This document shows, in pieces, positions 1 to 9,700 of a stretch of 64,000 bases of DNA (the first letter of the stretch is position 1; each line of letters opens with the position of its first letter). The notes below the pieces were generated by a model, which was not told where the DNA came from, searched no databases, and saw only the letters and a program-made list of their open reading frames with translations. Both the position numbers and the translations under genes were made by a program. Source of the DNA: Lutibacter sp. HS1-25 (GTDB lineage: Bacteria; Bacteroidota; Bacteroidia; Flavobacteriales; Flavobacteriaceae); contig NZ_RHLN01000014.1 of assembly GCF_004121075.1 (NCBI RefSeq), forward strand, positions 1 to 64,000, written 5' to 3'.

Positions 1-492
1 TACAACACTTTTGATAAAGAACAAGGTATTTTAAAGTCAAAGCGAAAAAAGAAAAACGAGGACTTCAACAGGGATAAACTATATTACAACCAAGAGCAAG
101 ACCACTATATCTGTCCAATGGGTCAAACTATGAAAAAAATAGGTGAGCGAAAGAGAAAAACCAAATCAGGTTATGCACAAACCAGTAGTATATATAGCGC
201 ACAAAACTGTCAAGATTGTCAATTGCGAGGCGCTTGTTTTAAGGCAAAAGGAAATAGAATTGTAGAGCGGAATCACAAACTAGAGGCATACAAGGAAAAA
301 GCAAGAAGGAATTTGCTTAGCGAAATAGGTGAACTAAAACGCAAACAGCGTACTGCCGATGTAGAACCTGTTTTTGCACACATAAAATCCAATCGAAATT
401 TTAAACGATTTACCCATAAAGGAATAGAAAAAGCTGAATTAGAGTTCGGATTACACGCATTAGCGCATAATATAAGAAAGAAATGCGCCTAA
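1..492 (+). pseudogene. IS1182-family transposase, 3' part (runs off left edge)
   Basis: The reading frame is open from the first base of the window, so the gene begins outside it and only about the last 163 residues are seen. The visible part has the Cys-rich knuckle typical of IS1182-type DDE transposases (CQDCQLRGAC) followed by the block DVEPVFAHIK, which carries the last acidic catalytic residue, and the ending ALAHNIRKK usual for the family. Transposases of this group cut and paste their own element. Whether the element is intact cannot be judged because the 5' half and left inverted repeat are missing; I did not find a convincing right inverted repeat after the stop. An internal ATG at 118 is not the true start. 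Confidence 0.75.
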
Positions 493-558
493 TAAATGGC
501 AACTTCTTGCCAAAAATTAAAACCTCCTAAAATTATCGGTAGAAATTAAAAATAAAAA

Positions 559-597
559 AAACCGCCCCAATTTAATTTTGAGACGGCTTCTTTTATT
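559..597. terminator. Bidirectional hairpin between transposase and cysK
   Basis: An imperfect inverted repeat (aaccgcccc ... gagacggctt) is flanked by A-rich and T-rich runs on both sides, so it can end transcription of cysK on the minus strand and of the transposase on the plus strand. Two or three mismatches make it weaker than other terminators in the window. Confidence 0.5.
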
Positions 598-617
598 TTT
601 AAATTATATATACTAAA

Positions 618-1532
618 CTAGTTAGTTAAAAGCCCTTCAACAGAAAGATAACGCTCACCAGTATCATAATTAATTGTCAATATTGTCTCTTTAGCATTTA
701 AAGTCTGTAATTGTTTTCTAACTGCTGCCAAAGAAGCTCCTGTAGAAATACCAACTAAAATCCCTTCAATTTTAGCTAAATTTTGAACTTCCTTAAACGC
801 TTCTTCCTTTGTTATTTTAATAACACCATCTATAGAATTTCTATTAAAAACTTCTGGAAAAAATCCAGGTCCAATACCTTGTAAAGGATGCGGCCCAGGT
901 TCACCACCTGAGATTATTGGAGAATCATTAGGCTCAACTGCAATTACCTTTAAATTCGAGAATTTTTCCTTTAAAACTTCTGAAATACCTGTAATATGAC
1001 CGCCTGTACCAACACCTGTAATTAAATAATCAAAACCTTCAGGAAAATCTGCTGCAATTTCTAAAGCAGTTGTTTTGCGATGTATCTCTGGATTTGCCTG
1101 ATTTGTAAATTGTGAAGGCATCCACGCATTTTTATTATTTGCAACCATTTCATTTGCTTTGGCAATGGTACCTTTTAAACCCAATTCTTTAGGGGTTAGC
1201 ACAAGATTAGCACCGTAAGCTGCCATTAAAGCCCTTCTTTCAACAGACATAGATTCTGGCATTACCAATGTTAGCTTGTAATTTTTTATTGCAGCAACCA
1301 TTGCCAATCCAACACCTGTATTACCAGAAGTAGGCTCAATAATTTCAGTATCTTTGGTTAAAATGTTTCTTTTTTCAGCATCTTCAATCATTGCCAATGC
1401 AATTCTATCTTTAATACTTCCACCTGGATTTGCTTTTTCAAGTTTCATCCAAACATTTGCATCTGGAAATAATTTAGACAATCGAACAACAGGTGTATTA
1501 CCTATGCTTTCTAAAATGTTATTAATTTTCAT
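618..1532 (-). CDS. cysK: Cysteine synthase (O-acetylserine sulfhydrylase)
   Basis: This PLP enzyme makes L-cysteine from O-acetylserine and sulfide in the cytoplasm. The 304-residue protein has the PLP-binding lysine in PGGSIKDR (Lys41), the substrate loop TSGNTG (68-73), the PLP phosphate loop GTGGH (175-179) and the QGIGPGF block, all as in CysK/CysM. Length is normal for the short CysM/CysK form; [11 protein letters not shown] is more CysK-like, but the split between CysK and CysM cannot be settled here. It starts 49 bases downstream of the VIT transporter gene on the same strand, so the two may share a transcript. No serine acetyltransferase gene is adjacent. Confidence 0.93.
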   Translation of the reverse strand: MKINNILESIGNTPVVRLSKLFPDANVWMKLEKANPGGSIKDRIALAMIEDAEKRNILTKDTEIIEPTSGNTGVGLAMVAAIKNYKLTLVMPESMSVERRALMAAYGANLVLTPKELGLKGTIAKANEMVANNKNAWMPSQFTNQANPEIHRKTTALEIAADFPEGFDYLITGVGTGGHITGISEVLKEKFSNLKVIAVEPNDSPIISGGEPGPHPLQGIGPGFFPEVFNRNSIDGVIKITKEEAFKEVQNLAKIEGILVGISTGASLAAVRKQLQTLNAKETILTINYDTGERYLSVEGLLTN

Positions 1533-1581
1533 TTTTTTTAATTTATGTAGTATTATTTATTTTTAAATATTGTTTATGATT

Positions 1582-2298
1582 TTATACAACATTGACATTG
1601 AAAAAATAACCAACAAGTGCTGTGAGCCCCATTGCAACAGTTCCCCAAAAAGTAATTCTAATTATAGCTTTTGCTATACTAGAACCTCCTGTTTTAGCTG
1701 CTAATGCCCCTAAAATAATTAGAAAAAATATTGCAAAACCGTAAAGTGAATATTCCATACTCTTTAAAGGCAGAAATAATGTCACTAAAAACGGAAGTAA
1801 TCCTCCAATTGTAAAGGCTGCACCAGAGGCAAAAGCCGCTTGCATTGGATTGGCTTGATTAATTTCATTAATTCCCAATTCATCTCTAATATGTGCACCT
1901 AATGCGTCGTGTTCTGTTAATTCTTTAGCCACCATTAAGGCAGTTTCCTTTTTAAGACCTCTTTTTTCATAAATTTGAGCAAGTCTTTGTAATTCAATTT
2001 CTGGCATATCTTCCAGCTCTTGCTTTTCGCGATCAATATCTGCTTTTTCTACATCTGTTTGAGAACTTACAGAAACATATTCTCCCGCGGCCATTGACAA
2101 AGCTCCTGCAACTAAACCTGCTAATGTAGCTAAAATCACAGGTGCACGCATATCGCTAGCAGCAGCAACTCCAATTGCAATACTCGCAGTTGATAAAATT
2201 CCATCATTAGCACCAAGAACTGAAGCCCTAAGCCAATTACTTCTGTTTATGTAATGAATATCTAAATAATTATCTAATTCATCTATTTTTTTGGTCAT
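1582..2298 (-). CDS. VIT1/CCC1-family iron/manganese transporter
   Basis: Membrane protein of 238 residues that fits the VIT family, which moves Fe2+ or Mn2+ out of the cytoplasm in exchange for protons. The N-terminal block RASVLGANDGILSTASI and the repeated GALSMAAGEYVSVSSQ motif are family hallmarks. About five membrane segments are visible: two near residues 25-70 and three between about 155 and 235. The cytoplasmic stretch at 80-150 is rich in Glu, which in this family forms the metal-binding domain. Metal choice cannot be read from sequence alone. It lies upstream of cysK on the same strand. Confidence 0.88.
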   Translation of the reverse strand: MTKKIDELDNYLDIHYINRSNWLRASVLGANDGILSTASIAIGVAAASDMRAPVILATLAGLVAGALSMAAGEYVSVSSQTDVEKADIDREKQELEDMPEIELQRLAQIYEKRGLKKETALMVAKELTEHDALGAHIRDELGINEINQANPMQAAFASGAAFTIGGLLPFLVTLFLPLKSMEYSLYGFAIFFLIILGALAAKTGGSSIAKAIIRITFWGTVAMGLTALVGYFFNVNVV

Positions 2299-2416
2299 CT
2301 ATTTATATTTCTTTAATTAAAGCGACTGCTACTTATAAAGTTTCTAAATTACAAATTATTTTTATCTGGTCATAAAATTAAATTTCACATTGCTATTTTA
2401 TCTAACTCTAAATGTA

Positions 2417-2456
2417 AAATGCTCTTTAAATTACTAAATTTAAAGAGCATTTTTTT
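2417..2456. terminator. Strong hairpin after the FGE-like lipoprotein gene
   Basis: A perfect stem (aatgctctttaaat / atttaaagagcatt) with a short loop is followed by T-runs on either strand. It lies just past the stop of the minus-strand lipoprotein gene and separates it from the VIT gene. Confidence 0.8.
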
Positions 2457-2475
2457 AATTATACAATATCTTAAA

Positions 2476-3378
2476 CTACTTAGCACACCTAAACCCCATA
2501 TTAAATAAAGATGTTTCAACAGAATTTTGACTTCTAAAAGTCGTTGTAAAACTATTTTCTCCAGCTTGGTCAAACATAAAAGAACCTCCACGCGTAGTAC
2601 GTATTTTTGAATCTTGTACCTCCTCAGCATTATTAACAGGATATTGTTTAAAGCTATTTTCACACCATTGCCAAACATTACCTCCCATATCTGTTAAACC
2701 AGCAGCTGTTTCACCAAAAGCACCAACAGGCGATGTGTACAAATAACCATCTAATATTTCTTTACTTTTAATTTCACCCTGCCATACATTGGCCATATAC
2801 TTTCCATTTACTTGCAATTCATTTCCCCAGGCATATTTATCATTCGTATTATTTCCACCTTTTGCTGCAAATTCCCACTCAAATTCTGTTGGCAATCGTT
2901 TACCTACCCAAGTTGCATACGCTTTGGCATCATTCCAGCTTACATGTGTTACCGGATGATCCCCTATAGCTTTTGCCTTATCACGCCCTAACGGATATTC
3001 CCAATTAGCACCTTTTAGCAAAGTCCAATTATTGGTTTCAAACAAATAAACACCCGAATCACCAAAATTGTCTGCTTCGGTCTTATATCCCGTGTTTTTT
3101 ATAAAATTGCTAAATTCATCAACCGTTACCAGATTTTTATCAATATAAAATGGTCCAATTTTCATTTCAAATACAGGTTTTTCATTTTCTTCACCATTAT
3201 CAGATCCAATTAAAATTGTACCTCCTTCAAAATAAACCATATTTGTGGTATCACTTTTAACAGTTACAATTTCTGTTGGCTTTTTAGCTGTAATAATAAC
3301 TGCATTATTGGGTTGTTTATTTTCTTTACAAGCTGTGAAAACAACTACACAAAAAATCGCAATTTTTAAAAATTTCAT
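2476..3378 (-). CDS. FGE/sulfatase-modifying-factor-like lipoprotein
   Basis: A 300-residue exported protein. Residues 1-17 are a lipoprotein signal with lipobox FTAC (lipidated Cys17). From about residue 45 to the end it follows the formylglycine-generating enzyme fold: GGTILIGSDNGEENEKP at the start, then HPVTHVSWNDAKAYA, GKRLPTEFEWE, GGNVWQWCENSF, TTRGGSFMF and the closing GFRCAK. In Bacteroidota such lipoproteins include the gliding proteins GldJ and GldK, but this one is shorter and stands alone. The active-site Cys pair of true FGE is not apparent, so sulfatase activation is unlikely. It sits 12 bases after pcm and is probably co-transcribed with it. Confidence 0.85.
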   Translation of the reverse strand: MKFLKIAIFCVVVFTACKENKQPNNAVIITAKKPTEIVTVKSDTTNMVYFEGGTILIGSDNGEENEKPVFEMKIGPFYIDKNLVTVDEFSNFIKNTGYKTEADNFGDSGVYLFETNNWTLLKGANWEYPLGRDKAKAIGDHPVTHVSWNDAKAYATWVGKRLPTEFEWEFAAKGGNNTNDKYAWGNELQVNGKYMANVWQGEIKSKEILDGYLYTSPVGAFGETAAGLTDMGGNVWQWCENSFKQYPVNNAEEVQDSKIRTTRGGSFMFDQAGENSFTTTFRSQNSVETSLFNMGFRCAK

Positions 3379-3390
3379 AAAATATATTTT

Positions 3391-4032
3391 TTAATTCCTC
3401 TCTTTAAGCATTGGTACAAATTTAAATTTACCCAATTCTTGTTTTTCAAAATCTATTTCAGATGTTCTTACAAATAAATTCATAGTTTGAACCTCATCAC
3501 CAACCGGAATAACAAGTCTGCCTCCTATTTTAAGTTGCGCCAATAAAGGCTTCGGAACAAATGGCGCCCCTGCAGTAACAATAATACTATCAAAAGGAGC
3601 TTCTTCTGGTAAGCCTATATAACCATCGCCAAAAACCATTTTTTTTGGTTTATAGCCCAATTTTGGTAAAAATAATTTTGTTTTTTTAAACAACTCTTGC
3701 TGACGCTCAATTGTATAAACTTTTGCGCCAACTTCAATTAAAACTGCAGTTTGATAACCCGAACCCGTACCAATTTCAAGTACCTTATGCCCAGGTTCTA
3801 CCTGTAAAACTTCTGTTTGAAAAGCAACTGTATAAGGTTGAGAAATAGTTTGTTCTGCTGCAATAGGAAACGCTTTATCCTGATAAGCAAAATCTGCAAA
3901 ACTTGAGTCCATAAACAAATGTCTTGGTACTTTTGCAATGGCATTTAATACACTTTTATTGGTAATTCCTTTTTCTGAAATTATCTTTACCAACTGATTT
4001 CTAAGTCCTTGATGTTTGAGTGTGTCTTTCAC
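3391..4032 (-). CDS. pcm: Protein-L-isoaspartate O-methyltransferase
   Basis: Repairs isoaspartyl residues in aged proteins by SAM-dependent methylation. The 213-residue protein has the family blocks VPRHLFM, the PIAAEQTISQPYTVA active-site loop, the SAM loop VLEIGTGSGYQTAVL (about 84-98) and GGRLVIPVGD. The length is standard. It is the first gene of a likely two-gene minus-strand operon with the FGE-like lipoprotein and is divergent from the oxidoreductase gene that starts at 4118. Confidence 0.93.
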   Translation of the reverse strand: MKDTLKHQGLRNQLVKIISEKGITNKSVLNAIAKVPRHLFMDSSFADFAYQDKAFPIAAEQTISQPYTVAFQTEVLQVEPGHKVLEIGTGSGYQTAVLIEVGAKVYTIERQQELFKKTKLFLPKLGYKPKKMVFGDGYIGLPEEAPFDSIIVTAGAPFVPKPLLAQLKIGGRLVIPVGDEVQTMNLFVRTSEIDFEKQELGKFKFVPMLKERN

Positions 4033-4084
4033 TAAAAATTTAAATTTGAATTGCTAAAAATAGGAATAAATGCCTAAAGATTGC

Positions 4085-4092
4085 TACTTTTG
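4085..4092 (+). promoter_or_regulatory. -7 box (TACTTTTG) of the Gfo/Idh operon
   Basis: Exact match to the Bacteroidota -7 consensus TAnnTTTG, 25 bases before the ATG at 4118. It falls inside the longer open frame that begins at 4070, which argues for the later start. No clear -33 TTTG is seen at the usual spacing. Confidence 0.6.
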
Positions 4093-4117
4093 TTTTACTA
4101 AAATTAAAAATATAATT

Positions 4118-5077
4118 ATGCTAAAAGTAGGAGTTTTAGGTGCTGGACATCTTGGTAAAATTCATTTAAGATTATTAAAACAATCCGAAAAGTATGATTT
4201 GGTAGGTTTTTTTGATCCAATAAAAGAAAATGCTGTAAAAGTTGAAAAAGAATTTGGTTATAAATCTTTTGATACTATTGAAGCTTTAATTGATGCCGTG
4301 GATGTTGTTGATATTGTTACTCCTACCCTGTCTCATTTTGATTGTGCCAAACAAGCTATTGAAAAAGGAAAACATATATTTATTGAAAAACCCATTACAA
4401 ATACAATTGAAGAAGCTCAAACTTTGGTTGAACTGATTAAAAAACACAACGTTAAGGGTCAGGTAGGTCATGTAGAGCGATTTAACCCTGCTTTTACTGC
4501 TGTAAAAGATTCTATTCACAATCCAATGTTTATTGAAACTCATCGTTTGGCCGAATTTAACCCAAGAGGAACAGATGTTCCTGTTGTACTGGATTTAATG
4601 ATTCATGACATTGATGTAATTTTAAGTGTGGTAAAATCAAAAGTAAAAAATATCAAATCTAGCGGGGTATCTGTAATTAGTGACACGCCAGATATTGCAA
4701 ACGCTCGCATTGAATTTGAAAATGGTTGTGTTGCCAATTTAACTGCAAGTCGTATTTCATTAAAAAACATGCGTAAATCTCGATTTTTTCAAAAAGATGC
4801 TTACATAGCTGTTGATTTTTTTGAAAAAGCTACTGAAGTTGTTAAAATGAAAGATGCGCCTGAAGTACCTGGTGATTTTGATATGATTTTACAAAATGCT
4901 GAAGGTATTAAAAAACAAATTTATTTTGAAAATCCAACTATTGAAGCCAACAATGCTATTTTAGATGAATTAGAAACTTTTGCTGATGCAATAAATAACA
5001 ATACAACCCCGGTTGTTACATTACAACAAGGAACAGAAGCGCTAATTGTAGCGCACGAAATTATCAATAATTTTTAA
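4118..5077 (+). CDS. Gfo/Idh/MocA-family NAD(P)-dependent oxidoreductase
   Basis: A 319-residue dehydrogenase, probably acting on a sugar or sugar-like substrate. The Rossmann loop GAGHLG is at residues 8-13 and the family EKP motif (IEKPITNT, Lys91) carries the likely catalytic lysine; HDIDV follows at about 170. An upstream ATG at 4070 is possible, but it would add 16 residues before the Rossmann strand and overlap a promoter box, so I chose 4118. It heads a forward run of three closely spaced genes with a fatty acid hydroxylase and a hydroxyacyl-CoA dehydrogenase. The substrate is unknown. Confidence 0.88.
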   Translation: MLKVGVLGAGHLGKIHLRLLKQSEKYDLVGFFDPIKENAVKVEKEFGYKSFDTIEALIDAVDVVDIVTPTLSHFDCAKQAIEKGKHIFIEKPITNTIEEAQTLVELIKKHNVKGQVGHVERFNPAFTAVKDSIHNPMFIETHRLAEFNPRGTDVPVVLDLMIHDIDVILSVVKSKVKNIKSSGVSVISDTPDIANARIEFENGCVANLTASRISLKNMRKSRFFQKDAYIAVDFFEKATEVVKMKDAPEVPGDFDMILQNAEGIKKQIYFENPTIEANNAILDELETFADAINNNTTPVVTLQQGTEALIVAHEIINNF

Positions 5078-5092
5078 TTTTATTTTAATGAA

Positions 5093-5728
5093 ATGAAACC
5101 AAAAGTTACAACTGAACATAACAAAGGAAATGCTACGATTTTTAAAAATCCATTTTTAGAAAGTCTAACTAAAACAACTTTGATATCTAATGTTATAATT
5201 TACGGAACGGTAGTTACACTACTTATTTACAACGCGTTATATATTAAAAAAATTGAATATCCAACTTTTTTAGCATTGTTTATTTTTGCTTTATTTTTTT
5301 GGACATTTGCAGAGTATATTTTACATCGTTTTGTTTTTCATTGGATAAATGACAGTAAAGCAGTACAACGCTTTCATTTTATTATGCACGGATCACACCA
5401 TTTATATCCAAAAGATACAGAGCGTTTACTAATGCCTCCTGTACCCGGAATTTTAATGGCTAGTATTTTATTTTGTGTTTTTTATGTGTTTTTTTACGTT
5501 ATGGGTTATCCAAATTATACCTGGGGATTTTTTCCTGGATTTTTCTTAGGATACCTTTTATATTCATTTTTACACAGAGCTACACATGTTGTAAAACCAC
5601 CTAAAAAATTAAAATTTTTGTGGAAACACCATAGTTTACATCATTATAAATATCCAAATAAAGCATTTGGAGTCTCAAATACTTTATGGGATCGTGTTTT
5701 TGGAACAATGCCTCCAAAAAATCAATAA
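5093..5728 (+). CDS. Fatty acid hydroxylase / sterol desaturase superfamily membrane protein
   Basis: A di-iron membrane oxygenase of 211 residues. Membrane segments are visible at about 30-50, 57-77 and 117-155. The iron-binding histidine clusters are present: HRFVFH (78-83), HGSHH (99-103), HRATH near 165 and HHSLHH near 181. This pattern matches fatty acid 2-hydroxylases, which hydroxylate acyl chains of membrane lipids; the exact substrate is not shown by the sequence. It starts 15 bases after the oxidoreductase stop and ends 18 bases before the next gene, so the three are likely one transcript. Confidence 0.85.
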   Translation: MKPKVTTEHNKGNATIFKNPFLESLTKTTLISNVIIYGTVVTLLIYNALYIKKIEYPTFLALFIFALFFWTFAEYILHRFVFHWINDSKAVQRFHFIMHGSHHLYPKDTERLLMPPVPGILMASILFCVFYVFFYVMGYPNYTWGFFPGFFLGYLLYSFLHRATHVVKPPKKLKFLWKHHSLHHYKYPNKAFGVSNTLWDRVFGTMPPKNQ

Positions 5729-5746
5729 ACTTAAAAATAATCTAAT

Positions 5747-6634
5747 ATGAAAAATGTAGCAGTAATTGGAGCAGGTACAATGGGAAACGGAATTGCGCAT
5801 GTTTTTGCCCAAAACAATTTCAATGTTCATTTAATAGATATTTCTCAAGATGCCATTGACAAAGGTTTAAAAACCATTACAAATAATTTAGACAGACTTG
5901 TAGCTAAAGAAAAAATAAGTGAAAGTGTTAAATCTCAAACATTAGCAAATATTTTAACTTTTACTGAAATAGCTAAAGGTGTAAAAAATTGTGATTTAAT
6001 TGTTGAAGCTGCTACCGAAAATATAGATTTAAAATTAAAAATTTTTAAGGAATTAGATAAAGAAGCGCCCCAAAAAGCCATTTTAGCATCTAATACCTCA
6101 TCAATCTCAATTACAAAAATTGCAGCAGTAACATCAAGACCTGAAAATGTTATAGGAATGCATTTTATGAATCCTGTACCAATTATGCAATTGGTTGAAA
6201 TTATTAAAGGCTATAACACTTCTGAAGAGGTTACAAATAGCATTGTTAAACTTTCTGAAAAATTAGGCAAAGTACCAGTTACTGTAAATGACTATCCTGG
6301 CTTTGTGGCAAACCGTATTTTAATGCCTATGCTAAATGAAGCTATTGAAACATTGTACAATGGCGTAGCTGGTGTTTATGAAATAGATACCGTAATGAAA
6401 TTGGGAATGGCACATCCTATGGGGCCATTACAATTAGCTGACTTTATTGGGTTAGATGTTTGTTTATCTATTTTAAATGTGTTGTATGATGGTTTTAAAA
6501 ATCCGAAATATGCCCCTTGTCCTTTGTTGGTTAATATGGTTCAGGCAGGTAAATTAGGCGTAAAATCTGGTGAAGGTTTTTATGATTATGCAACAAGTAA
6601 AAAAGCTGAAAAAATTGCAAAACAGTTTAGTTAG
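5747..6634 (+). CDS. hbd: 3-hydroxybutyryl-CoA (3-hydroxyacyl-CoA) dehydrogenase
   Basis: Oxidises (S)-3-hydroxyacyl-CoA to the 3-keto form with NAD+, in beta-oxidation or butanoate metabolism. The 295-residue single-function protein has the NAD loop GAGTMG (8-13), the catalytic block GMHFMNPVP, the linker NDYPGFVANRILMPMLNEA and the C-terminal domain motif GPLQLADFIGLD. Length matches Hbd/PaaH rather than the fused FadB type. It is the last gene of the forward operon and is followed by a strong terminator. Confidence 0.92.
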   Translation: MKNVAVIGAGTMGNGIAHVFAQNNFNVHLIDISQDAIDKGLKTITNNLDRLVAKEKISESVKSQTLANILTFTEIAKGVKNCDLIVEAATENIDLKLKIFKELDKEAPQKAILASNTSSISITKIAAVTSRPENVIGMHFMNPVPIMQLVEIIKGYNTSEEVTNSIVKLSEKLGKVPVTVNDYPGFVANRILMPMLNEAIETLYNGVAGVYEIDTVMKLGMAHPMGPLQLADFIGLDVCLSILNVLYDGFKNPKYAPCPLLVNMVQAGKLGVKSGEGFYDYATSKKAEKIAKQFS

Positions 6635-6653
6635 TTTTTAAAAACTAGTTATA

Positions 6654-6689
6654 AAAAAAGCGTCTAAAGTTATTTTAGACGCTTTTTTT
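6654..6689. terminator. Bidirectional terminator between convergent genes
   Basis: Perfect stem aaaaaagcgtctaaa / tttagacgctttttt with a 5-base loop. It lies between the end of the forward hbd operon and the end of the large minus-strand gene and can serve both. Confidence 0.88.
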
Positions 6690-6706
6690 ATTGAATTAAT
6701 TTACTC

Positions 6707-9700
6707 CTATTTTCTAAATAGTGGATCTGCTCCAATTGTACCCACCAAACTATCAATATATTTTTCAGAACTTACTTCTTCTAACAATTCTTTTACACGT
6801 TGTAAACGACTTTTTAAATTCATTTCAGCAACTATTAAAATATTATCAGCATTTGAAATAAAATCTTCTAAATATTTTATTTGATTATTAAAATAACTTA
6901 TATCCTTTTGTTGTTTTAACAACAACCTTTCTTTATACCAATCGCTATTAATTACATAATCCCTTTCAAAATAAGCTCTTAATTCTGGGTCATTCATTTC
7001 TTTACCTTCGTAATGACCGTAAGCCATCATATGCAATAATATTTTTAATGGCGGAATTGCACCTTCAACACTTCCGTCTTCAAAATAACGCAAAGCCACT
7101 TTTTGCTGAGCTTCAACAATATTTGCAATACCATCAACATAATCTTCAATACCTTGCAATTCTGGTTTTAACATTTTTTCGTTAAAAACAGCATCTGGTT
7201 CATCAAATAAACGGTTCAAACATCTTAAAGAAAATGTACTTGTTATGCGGTAACCCAATCTACTTGCCAACACTTTTTTACCTTCGTATTCAAAGTCTTC
7301 AATTTTTTCTAAAGAACCATTTGCAATTAAAGCTTTTGGATCACGATCTTCAGGTACCAAACGTGCCCAAATTTCAGGAATTAACAAACTAATATCGTGA
7401 TCAACTTTATTTTCAGCACCAACATAACCTGCAGCTGTACTAAACGCCTGAGATTCGGTTAAAATATGCGATAACAAGGCATTGTTTAAATCGGTTGTAG
7501 GTATCAACATATTAAAAGGTCCTTTTGTTAAGGCTCCTTCAGATCCGGCACCTGTTGTAGAAGGAGATTTACCTGTAAGACTACAAATAAAATCCATAAA
7601 CAATTCTGGTGTTTCCTGATAATGAATTGGACTATAAACTGCCAACGGACGAATACCTGCTTCTTTATCTACTGGGTTGTTTCTTCTACCTGGTAAAACG
7701 GCATTTACTACATTAATTACTGGGTCTTCAGATTTTATTTTTCTGAATAAACGCACACCAACTTCACTTAAATAACTCAATTCAGTTTCGTTGATAAAAA
7801 TATTTGGCTCTAAATAACGAGGGTTTTTGGTTGGTTCTCCATCAACAATTCTGGTGTGTGATGGCAACGCAAAATACGCTTCACTATTTGGACTATTTAC
7901 AATGCTTATAATTAAATCTTTAACTGGTTGTGTATATTTATCAAAATTAATGGTGTCTTCAAAAATTTCAATGGCATCTTTCTTTTTCAACAATTCGTAA
8001 TTTGTTAAAAATCTATTGTCAGATACTATATCAAGTTCGGCACCTTTATCATATCCTCTTATAATTGCCTCATCTGGTCTTTGAAATAAATGAGATTCAC
8101 AATTGGCTACAACTTTTAAACTCTTATTTGTAAATTCAGGATTTAAATTTTTGAAATTATTTCTTGGCAAAGTAATCGATGCTGAAATATCATCTTCAAT
8201 TTGAATTTTTTCACTTGGCGAAAAATCTGATCTTAGTTTATTAAGCAACCAAAGTCCTTTTTGATTAAATCCTATACGAACATAACTACCAACAACAGGC
8301 GTATTATTGTATAACAATCCTGTACCATTTTGACCATTAATAATGTCTACCGACATATATTCTTTCCAGTTTAAATCAACGTGATCCTGGCGGTATAATC
8401 TTTTTACAAATAATACAAGAGATCTAATATGTACCGGAATATTTCTTAAAAACTCATTAAACTCATCATTATTTTTATCAGATGGCGTTAATAATTTTAC
8501 TGCAGACCCTAATGTTCTTCCTTTACTTAAAAATGATCTTGATGGTTTTAAACTTGGATCGTAATTTTTCCATCTTGTAGAGTAATTATACTCAATAATT
8601 TCATCGGCTTTTTTAAAATCTTCATCAATATCTACAATGTTAAATGCACTATAGGTAATGGCATTTTGCATAGATTTAGAAATTTCAGACTTTCCTCCAC
8701 CAGAAACGGTACAAGGTTTATGACAAAAAACACCTTCAGGAGACGTGTTTACAATTCTCCACAAAGCTACGGTATTGTGTTTTTCTAATTTAAACTTATT
8801 ACCTGTTGGATGAACATAAACTTTAAGAGGAGATAAAATTAATTTTTGTTCCTCGTTGTTATGCATCCAAGTAATTGAATTTGTATTTGTGTTAATAAAC
8901 GCATTTTCAGGTACGTAAATTATATTTGGATATTTTTTATCAACAGCATAATTGGCTGGTTTTACTTCAATTCTATCGCCCAATAACGATTTAACTTCTT
9001 CAAAATTAAAATTGTTATTGTATTTTAAAGAAAATGCAGCACCATCAACAATATCACCCATAACACCTCTTGGAAATGCAATAGCACCACCTGCGTGTTC
9101 TTCTTCAACCAAACCAAATAAATTGGCCGAATAACTAATCTGTGTTTTTATTTCTTTTTTAGAATATCCATAGTAATTATCTGCAATAATAGTTACTACC
9201 ACACCTCTATCATCTCTACATGTAACTTTAAAAGCACCACCATCATTGTACAACTCATTTTCATCTTTCCAGCACATTTCATCAATTTTCTGACGCTCAG
9301 TAGCATCATTAAAATGAGGTAAACCTACTTGCTTTTTAGTCAAAGTTTTTAAATGTGGTGCTAAAATAATACAACCAGTATGACCCGTCCAATGTTCTGG
9401 ATCAAGCGCAGCATCATTTTGGGCTAAATTAGGATCTCCTGCGTTTCCAAAAATTGCTTCAACAAAATCAAGATTACTTACCAAACTACCTGGAGCAAAA
9501 AAACGTACTTCCAAGCTTTTTTTAGCAACAACACCTTTAACCTCTGGACAAACCATTGGACGCATTAAAAACGAAACCATAACTTTGGCTTTGTCTGGCT
9601 GGTTTGAAGTAAATGGCAGCGTATTTAATTCATCTGAAGGATTAAACGCGGCGTTTAAAAAATGAGCAAATGCAATTTTTGGAACTTCTTTTTTATCTAA

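Noticed and set aside
2385-2678. Open frame on the minus strand within the FGE-like lipoprotein gene region
   Set aside because: It overlaps the lipoprotein gene in a different frame, runs through the terminator hairpin and has no family features; it is a shadow frame.
2476-3378. FGE-like lipoprotein considered as a sulfatase activator
   Set aside because: The active-site Cys pair is not visible and no sulfatase gene is nearby.
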